A stretch of DNA of 64,000 bases, from NCBI GenBank assembly GCA_014529385.2, contig CM043968.1:126173018-126237017 (forward strand), in the 5' to 3' direction. A model generated the notes under the pieces. That model worked only from the letters and a program-made list of their open reading frames with translations, had not been told where the DNA came from and ran no database searches. The DNA comes from Adiantum capillus-veneris. Its lineage: Eukaryota > Streptophyta > Polypodiopsida > Polypodiales > Pteridaceae. A program made the translations under genes and the position numbers. Below are positions 57,804 to 64,000 of this stretch, piece by piece (position 1 is the first letter of the stretch; every line of letters begins with the position of its first letter).

Positions 57804-60800
57804 TAAAACTATCAATCAACATTACAACAGCACCCAAGATTTGTGCTGAGAATACCTCACACAATCTGGGTTGTTCACGTGTATGCTCCTTTGACCCTTT
57901 AGTTGTGTTTTCTATGGCTTGTGCACCTCTCTCTTTTTCTCTCTATATCCCTCTTTGTGTGTGCTTTGTTTGTATTTAAATTTTTAATCATTAATCATGT
58001 AGTGTCTATAATCTGCAATCATGGAATAGTGTTTCTGGCTACAAATTATTTCATAGTGTTCATGGTTTACAATCATGACATAACTTTGATAGTTTGCATT
58101 CATATCATAATGTTTATGGTTTGCAATTATATCTTACACATATGGAGCACACTAAGCTAGCAAAACATCAGTGGAAGTTTGTCTCCAAGGTTATAGTGCG
58201 ACACTTTCACTTCATGTCAAAGACCAAGCTTTGCTACTATCTACACCCTACAACTTCAAATCATTATTATTAGTTTATAGAGACTTCAATCAAGTATGTA
58301 TTTGAGTAGCTCTAGGTTGTATTTGTGCCCATTGATTTTGACATATCACTCATGACATTAGGTTCATTATTGAACACGGTCAAGCAGACTATTGGATAGA
58401 TTGCAAAGTCTTTTCAAGAGCTAAAAAATCATGATATTACTACTCGTATACAACTTGTGCAATAGTTGTATAATAAATTCAAGAGCAAGGAGAAGCTTGG
58501 AAGATCAGCAAAGCATGTGAGAGTGTAAGCCAACTCTTCCAATGTGATTGAAGATTGAGGAGTCATCATTAAAGTAGAGCTTGTTGTGTCAACCGCTATC
58601 ACTTTAGACCACTCACAGCTCCCCTTGTTTTACATCTTTTTCCAGATAATTCCATCTTCAATAAACAGGCTCCATAGCTGGGAGAAGGAAAATGGGCACA
58701 TGTCAAGCATGCAGGTGTCACCCATCTTGCCTTTAATAATCCACTGCATAGTGCAAGTTTTTTTAAAGTACACTTGCATGGGCCGATGGTGGATCAACAA
58801 GTTAAATACAAAGCTACAATTTTGGACATCACCCACTGTAGAATTATTTATCCACTTACCATGGTTCATCACATGAATAATCCAATGCTCATTTCAAGAT
58901 TTTGGAACGGCGGCCATGTAGAGTAGTGGATAAAAGAGTGCAATGCAAATGGTAGTCAACTTGCCATTTGTGATTATGTAACCATTAACATTTTGCAAAC
59001 TTTTATGCTCTTCTCCAAACCCTAAAGTATTTGCGTATGCATGAGTACCTCCACAATGATCTAAGGCACTGTCACAACATGATGCTCCATTTTGGCTAGA
59101 AGTGCATCTACATAGGCATTGTGGATTGGGGCAAAGACAAAAACTATAGCCCACTTTCCTCCTCTCCATGATTTGCAAATAGAAACCAGATAACAAAGGA
59201 AAATATATTTTCCATGGGCCACCCCGGAGTGTATATCTACTAATCCTTCCATCATGACTAAACAAATGTGTTGAGGTTCATCAACACAGATAAAACGGAA
59301 TCATCCACTACCCATAACCTCAGAAAACGCAGAAATTTCATTTAGAAACAATGAACTAATACATAGAAGAGATAAGAAGGAACAAGGTAGTAACACAAAA
59401 TAGAACTCAGAATCACTTCATTCATCAAGAAAAGAGCTACAACTTCATCCCATTTCAGTTGGATTCTACAGAGCGCAGAGAGTAAACTTATAGACTGCTT
59501 CACCAAAATTTGGTTATAACAACCTCAGTCTTGATACACACTAATATCCAATTCACTACAATCCGACTTATTACAATCCGACTGAGCATATATGATTAAC
59601 CAGTAAAACATATCCGACTGACTACTAAACTGACATATTGATGTGCCTGTCAACAACCATGGATGTTTTCTCCATGTGCCATACTTGTAAACGGCTCATA
59701 AAGTGCATGTCAATGTCCAATGAGCAAAACAAGAGGGTTTTTTTGAGCAATGTACTTACACACCTTGAGAGTGGAAAGCAAAATAATCCCTCAACCTGGC
59801 CTAATGCCTTCGACCTCTCTCCTTCTCTAAACGGTGCCCATAGAATGGGTTATCACATTGTAATGAATTTGGGTCTATGACCATTTGATGCCACTAAAGT
59901 GAAACCAAAATCATGATTCAAATTTTTTCTTATTTCTAGTGGAAAATGTGAATTATATAGTTCATTAAGTGATTTTATTCCTTTCTTGCAACATGATGTC
60001 AGGTATAACTGAATAAGTGGTTTCATTGTTGAAGACAAAGTGACTCAATCCTTGAGCACTCTAATAATGACATGTTCACTTCATTTGCAAATATGGAAGA
60101 AGAACTCAACCACGCTAAAGCTCAGATGATATTTAAAGAAGAGAGAGAGAGATATATGGGAAAGAGAAGAACCTTGTAACTATTCCAACATCAAAGGGAC
60201 ATCTAAGAGGATGAATCTTTGTTGCAAGGTGAGCCACTCAGCCTCAAGGAGTTTAAGCAGCTTTGCCCAAATCACTTTGTGTGATAGTAATTGTTTTGAA
60301 TCAGCGAAAATGCAAAAGATAGATCTCCAGTAAAGCTATCAAATTTGCATCACATTTAAGGCTAGCCCGAGTATTGCTATGAAGATTCATACGATGAGAG
60401 AGGTGTATGCCAAACAAAAACCAAATGGAAATCTACTTCATACATCAATGTTATGTCTACAACATCCTAGGGTGATGGGTGGATTGGTCATACCATCTAG
60501 GTTATGTTAGACATTGGCCATGGTCGCATTGCAAAACAAGTGGCAGCATGCAATGCAAATAACCCAAATGCCTCCATGCAAGTGCCATATAGTTCTACTT
60601 AGTGAAGAGTCAGAGACACTCTTTGAATTACTGAGCAAAAGACAAGACCTTGCAAGCGAAGGAGAGACACCTGACATGCTATGAAATTGAATGCTTGAGC
60701 TTGAGACAGAGCTAACAGAAGTCTAGGAAAAGCTTCAAGGATATGCATCCTTGTATAGACCCCTGTTAGACAAGGGTGGTCCTTCGCAACAAGGACCTAC

Positions 60801-60999
60801 AAACCAGTATTGTGAGCTTAGAACTTTTGAGTTTTCATGTAGACGACCTACTGAAAAAACTAGCACATTCATTCTCTTAAGTCTCAAAACTCATAAACGT
60901 TTCACCTCCTCACTTCCATCTATCTATTTTCTCAAGAAGCCAATGTGTTGCATCAAAATTTTTGTAATCTCAAAACTATAGTTTTTGTATTTTTGAAAA
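57804..60999. other. Long region without recognised gene
   Basis: About 3.2 kb. Longest frames: minus 59265-58894 (123 codons, cysteine-rich stretch CLCPNPQCLCRC) and minus 58872-58630. None shows a family motif. The region may be internal or flanking sequence of the hAT element to its right. Confidence 0.35.
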
Positions 61000-61047
61000 G
61001 ACATTGTGTGATAGATATTTGAAAATCAAGTAGCACAACATTGTATT

Positions 61048-62258
61048 TCATCGTGCACTATTACCAAAATAAGAAAAAGTTATCTCCCATTCCATATCAT
61101 CATCGTTGTCAACTTCTACAGTGATAGCTTCATGGGTTTGGAAGACACCATAGTGCTTTTGTGTTGCTCTTTTTGCAATGTTTTGAGGCTTATGGACAAG
61201 TCTCATATTGCAAAAAACATACAATAAATCTAGCCCACTTAGGATGATGTCCGTTTTGTTTTTTGGTAAGCATAAAGTCAAATGCCAACAAGTTTCTTTT
61301 GTAGCTTCCACTTGATGTAGCAACTGATAGAACCCTTACTAGAATGTGTTGGAGCTCCACCTTCTCTCTACCATATGCTTTCCATCATAGAGGCACACTT
61401 GTTTTGGCAATGGCATCTACGCTAATGAAAGCTACTTTCCCATCCTCCTATCCCAAGAGTTGCAAGGACATTGTTTTCAAGTTGATCATGACTTTTTTGT
61501 TGGAAAATTGTTGATGAATTTGGAATTTAGGATCCAATACAAATGCCACACCATGCGATGGCGTATGCAACTACACCCATCGCTTGTTGGCAGTTGTGAT
61601 TATGGAAGCTTTGTCCTTTGCACCAAAGCCAACGTACTCTCTTACCTTGTGTAAGGCCTCTAACATATACCAATAAATGTGTCCAAAGATAAAAGAGTAT
61701 TTATTTGCAAATTTTGCAAAAGATCTACAAAAAGTTTTGCCAAAGTGACAATCCTCTCTATATTTTTCCAAAAAATTGGCTAGTTGACAAGATGTGCACA
61801 ACTTGTAGTTACATCCTGATAGCTAGGATACTTGCTAAGCCATGCATCCCATCAAGCTACAATTTCAATCAATGTAGGCTTCACTTCTTTCAAGGTGGAA
61901 AGAACATAATATGCGATAGCAAACCTTTTTGCACAAAATATTAGTAAAGTTTAATGGGTGATGTTTTTCAAAAAAGGGCATACAAAAATTGATATTTGCT
62001 GATCAATTTTACCACCTGGTTTGCAAGTAGATTTTGTTTTATGCAAGCCATTTTACCAATCCTTTTTAGTAGCAAATTGAGAGTATATGGTGCACATGGC
62101 ACCCCCGTAATATGTGGAGGATAGTCTTTCTTGCCGCACTTGTAGTTGGATGCATTATCTGTGACAATTGCAGTCACATGCTCTGGCCCATCTGCCCTTG
62201 CTATTGCACGCTCGTAAACCCTTGCTAGATAGTTGCTTATTGTGTATGGAAATCTGTT
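61048..62258 (-). pseudogene. hAT transposase remnant (DUF659 to hAT dimerisation region)
   Basis: Minus-strand order: DNRFPYTISNYLARVYERAI and HVTAIVTDNASNYKCGKK (DUF659-type core with the V-T-D-N-A motif) at about 62255-62130; CAPYTLNLLLKRIGKM; after breaks, FGKTFCRSFAKFANKYSFIF and YWYMLEALHKVREYVG (61801-61571); LHTPSHGVAFVLDPKFQ near 61580-61530; finally LLYVFCNMRLVHK near 61230-61190, which fits the hAT C-terminal dimerisation block. Several stops and frameshifts. Terminal inverted repeats not found. The upstream end joins a gag-like ORF without spacer. Confidence 0.85.
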
Positions 62259-62260
62259 AT

Positions 62261-63532
62261 CTACTCAGCTCTTAAGACTTGCTTAAAGAGTGACACATGT
62301 GCATACGGATCTCCTGAACCACCACACTTCTTTGGCATACACTTGGCTACTTGAGATGGTCTCATACGTCTATGATCTGCTACCAATCTCATTGCTCCTG
62401 TGTCTTGGCTAAAGCTTTCTCTAGCATCATGGACTTCATGGGTTACCCTTGTCGGTTCCTCTGCCCTGAATCTACTACTGGGAGGTAAATGTGATGGTTC
62501 CGCTTCAAACCTTGGACCTGGAGTGGTATAGGTGGGGATTGGAACTGCACTACCTCGATTCGTCTCCATTGACTCTCTGGAATGTAATGATCCCATTGGT
62601 CCGAGCTTCGAGTCCCAAGGTTGGCTGAAAGAGTCAGCAACCTGAGTTCTTTGTCCTCCTGTTGTCATTGAGTTTTGCACTCCAGTTGTTGGTGCTGGTC
62701 TATGTGAGCTAGAAGTAACATAATACTGATGTAGTGGTCCCCCAAAGTATGTATATCCTTCTAATTCTTTCTTGCCCGTTGTTGAGTATTGCCTGCCATA
62801 CTTATCGTAAGCGGCAATTTTCACTTCTGATCCCTCTGTGTAGGTAAAGACATAGAGTCTTTTTTGGTCTGTCAACTCTCCGGTGTAGGGTTCTTCACAT
62901 CTATAATAGAGATCTTGCTCCCCATTATTATATTTGTATAGCCCCACATAGATGTTATCAGTGTTGATCCTTGTAGTTTCATTCTCTCTTCTTAACCTCG
63001 CATTAGGGAAGTTCATTATTGGTGCTTTCTCCTCGAGTTCTTCATCTATTTTGGCTTTGGTGCCCATCAATCCCCACTTGTCCACAATGTTAGGGTTTAG
63101 GACTACCAAGTACATGGTACCCTCGTCATCTAGATATCTATCTCCGCTATAGCTCACAGGCACTAAGTCCTTGAACTCACTAGGTCTCTCTTCTATCTTT
63201 ACACAATAGCGGTCCATTCCATCTTTGTAGATCTTGGCACCTTGCTCATTGTCATACTGGTATTTTATGAACAATAGCTTCATGGTGGCAGAAGGGTTTG
63301 ATGATCCTGCTGCCATATTTTCTCTGTTGTTCAGGTTCAAGTGTTCCAAGTTTTCGGTGAAAATCTCGTAAGATCTCTCCAAAGAAGTATCAGAGACACT
63401 TCCTTCAAAGATCGGCTCTAATGGTTGCACCCAACTTTGGTTTACACTTCCCTCGGTTGATATGACACTTGCTGGTTCCCCTTGTTTTGGTTGATTATTC
63501 CGGAGATTCCTGCCCGATCTCAAATTCATCAA
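62261..63532 (-). CDS. 423-codon gag-like ORF with unrecognised N-terminal domain
   Basis: ATG at 63532 (MMNLRSGRNLRNNQPKQGE), TAG at 62261. The start (N-L-R-S-G-R) recalls retroelement gag N-termini such as T-R-S-G. Residues about 85-285 form a compact, charged, tyrosine-rich part (KLLFIKYQYDNEQGAKIYKD, GYTYFGGPLHQYYV) of no known family. A serine/proline-rich linker follows. The last 30 residues, KKCGGSGDPYAHVSLFKQVL, match the start of the gypsy gag capsid region (G-S/T-x-D-P-x-x-H-L-x-x-F). The frame then ends at the hAT junction. Uninterrupted, hence young, but truncated before the capsid core. Confidence 0.6.
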   Translation of the reverse strand: MMNLRSGRNLRNNQPKQGEPASVISTEGSVNQSWVQPLEPIFEGSVSDTSLERSYEIFTENLEHLNLNNRENMAAGSSNPSATMKLLFIKYQYDNEQGAKIYKDGMDRYCVKIEERPSEFKDLVPVSYSGDRYLDDEGTMYLVVLNPNIVDKWGLMGTKAKIDEELEEKAPIMNFPNARLRRENETTRINTDNIYVGLYKYNNGEQDLYYRCEEPYTGELTDQKRLYVFTYTEGSEVKIAAYDKYGRQYSTTGKKELEGYTYFGGPLHQYYVTSSSHRPAPTTGVQNSMTTGGQRTQVADSFSQPWDSKLGPMGSLHSRESMETNRGSAVPIPTYTTPGPRFEAEPSHLPPSSRFRAEEPTRVTHEVHDARESFSQDTGAMRLVADHRRMRPSQVAKCMPKKCGGSGDPYAHVSLFKQVLRAE

Positions 63533-64000
63533 TTCCCCTAAAGGACTTTAACTTTTCCGTCTCGGCAATTTGTTTTCCTCAAGTTTTTGTGGTCAGAATT
63601 GATCCAAACTGATTGATACTTGGTCAATTGTTTAATCTTGTCAGTTGGACAACTTCTGTTTCATCAAGTGAGAATTTTGTTGCAGTTATGCTGAAAAAGA
63701 CATTATACGCGTATGATGTCTTTTTTTTTCACAGATTTTGACTATTTTGGTTATGCTCACTCTCAGTGACCCCTTTATGCTCTGTTCACTCACAAAATTC
63801 AGTTTGAACTCTGTTTGAGCAAGTTATGGCTAATTTAGGCTTTTCTTGGCAATTTTCCGCTTTTGACTTGTTTTTTGGGTCAATTGTGATCCAAATGGGA
63901 TGAAACTTGAAATATAACCTCTAGACAACTATTACAATGGATCTGTGTTAGCAAAGTATCAAAATATGTCCAAAATTAGGTCAAAGACATCATACGCGTA
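63533..64000. other. Leader of the gag-like ORF; repeated palindromic word
   Basis: No gene seen. A near-palindrome gacattatacgcgtatgatgtc lies at 63699-63720, and its first 15 bases recur at 63986-64000, cut by the window end. The region upstream of the ATG on the minus strand is T/G-rich on the plus strand. Confidence 0.6.

Noticed and set aside
58894-59265. Minus-strand cysteine-rich frame of 123 codons as a secreted peptide or zinc protein
   Set aside because: Cysteine spacing matches no family I know, and there is no signal peptide or conserved context.

Overview
The window reads as repeat-dense nuclear DNA of a land plant. Ribosomal protein retrocopies are plant-like, and the transposons are typical plant lineages: Ty1-copia, chromodomain Ty3-gypsy, dual-RNase-H Ty3-gypsy, an APE-type LINE, PIF/Harbinger and hAT. 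Perfect (CT)n/(GA)n tracts of up to about 150 bp are very common. A large-genome fern or similar non-seed plant is a reasonable guess, but the sequence does not settle it. I see no convincing intact host gene, no tRNA or rRNA gene and no CRISPR. Nearly everything recognisable is mobile-element sequence at different stages of decay.

Layout. 0-2.1 kb: 3' part of a broken LINE whose tail is (CT)n. 2.5-2.9 kb: tandem duplication carrying CT tracts. 3530-9287: a complete but inactivated minus-strand Ty1-copia element with a TCTTT target duplication. 9.6-14.1 kb: a protease-like remnant, then a decayed plus-strand copia element. 14.9-16.45 kb: minus-strand coding remnant with recurring W-x-P-K motifs. 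16.5-17.4 kb: LTR, primer site and gag-like remnant. 19.0-22.3 kb: copia 3' end whose LTR is followed directly by a primer site, then a second truncated LTR. 23.9-24.7 kb: PIF/Harbinger transposase remnant with internal duplication.

26.0-44.7 kb is a three-level nest. A Ty3-gypsy element (A) is cut in its reverse transcriptase by a chromodomain gypsy (B). The 5' LTR of B is in turn split by a nearly intact 10-kb minus-strand element of the dual-RNase-H (Tat) type, 29246-39274, with a GTATG target duplication. B itself has lost most of RT, RNase H and integrase and joins RT to its chromodomain. 45.2-46.6 kb: a minus-strand LTR with a tRNA-Asp-type primer site. 47.2-48.97 kb: two more pieces of the first LINE family, meeting at a (CT)n tract. 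51.0-51.3 kb: LINE-like C-terminal fragment. 52.6-54.4 kb: a near-perfect palindrome and retrocopies of RPL11 and RPL27a separated by very long GA tracts. 54.9-56.1 kb: minus-strand gag remnant. 57.0-57.8 kb: tandem repeat carrying a solo LTR whose empty site is preserved next door. 61.0-62.26 kb: hAT transposase remnant fused exactly to the end of an uninterrupted 423-codon gag-like ORF (62261-63532).

The points most worth following are the association of (CT)n with the sense strand of several unrelated retroelements, the LINE-on-LINE junction inside a CT tract, the extra 5' ORF of the Tat-type element, and the two unrecognised coding modules at 14.9-16.45 and 62.26-63.53 kb. All functional readings come from visible motifs; no database search was possible.
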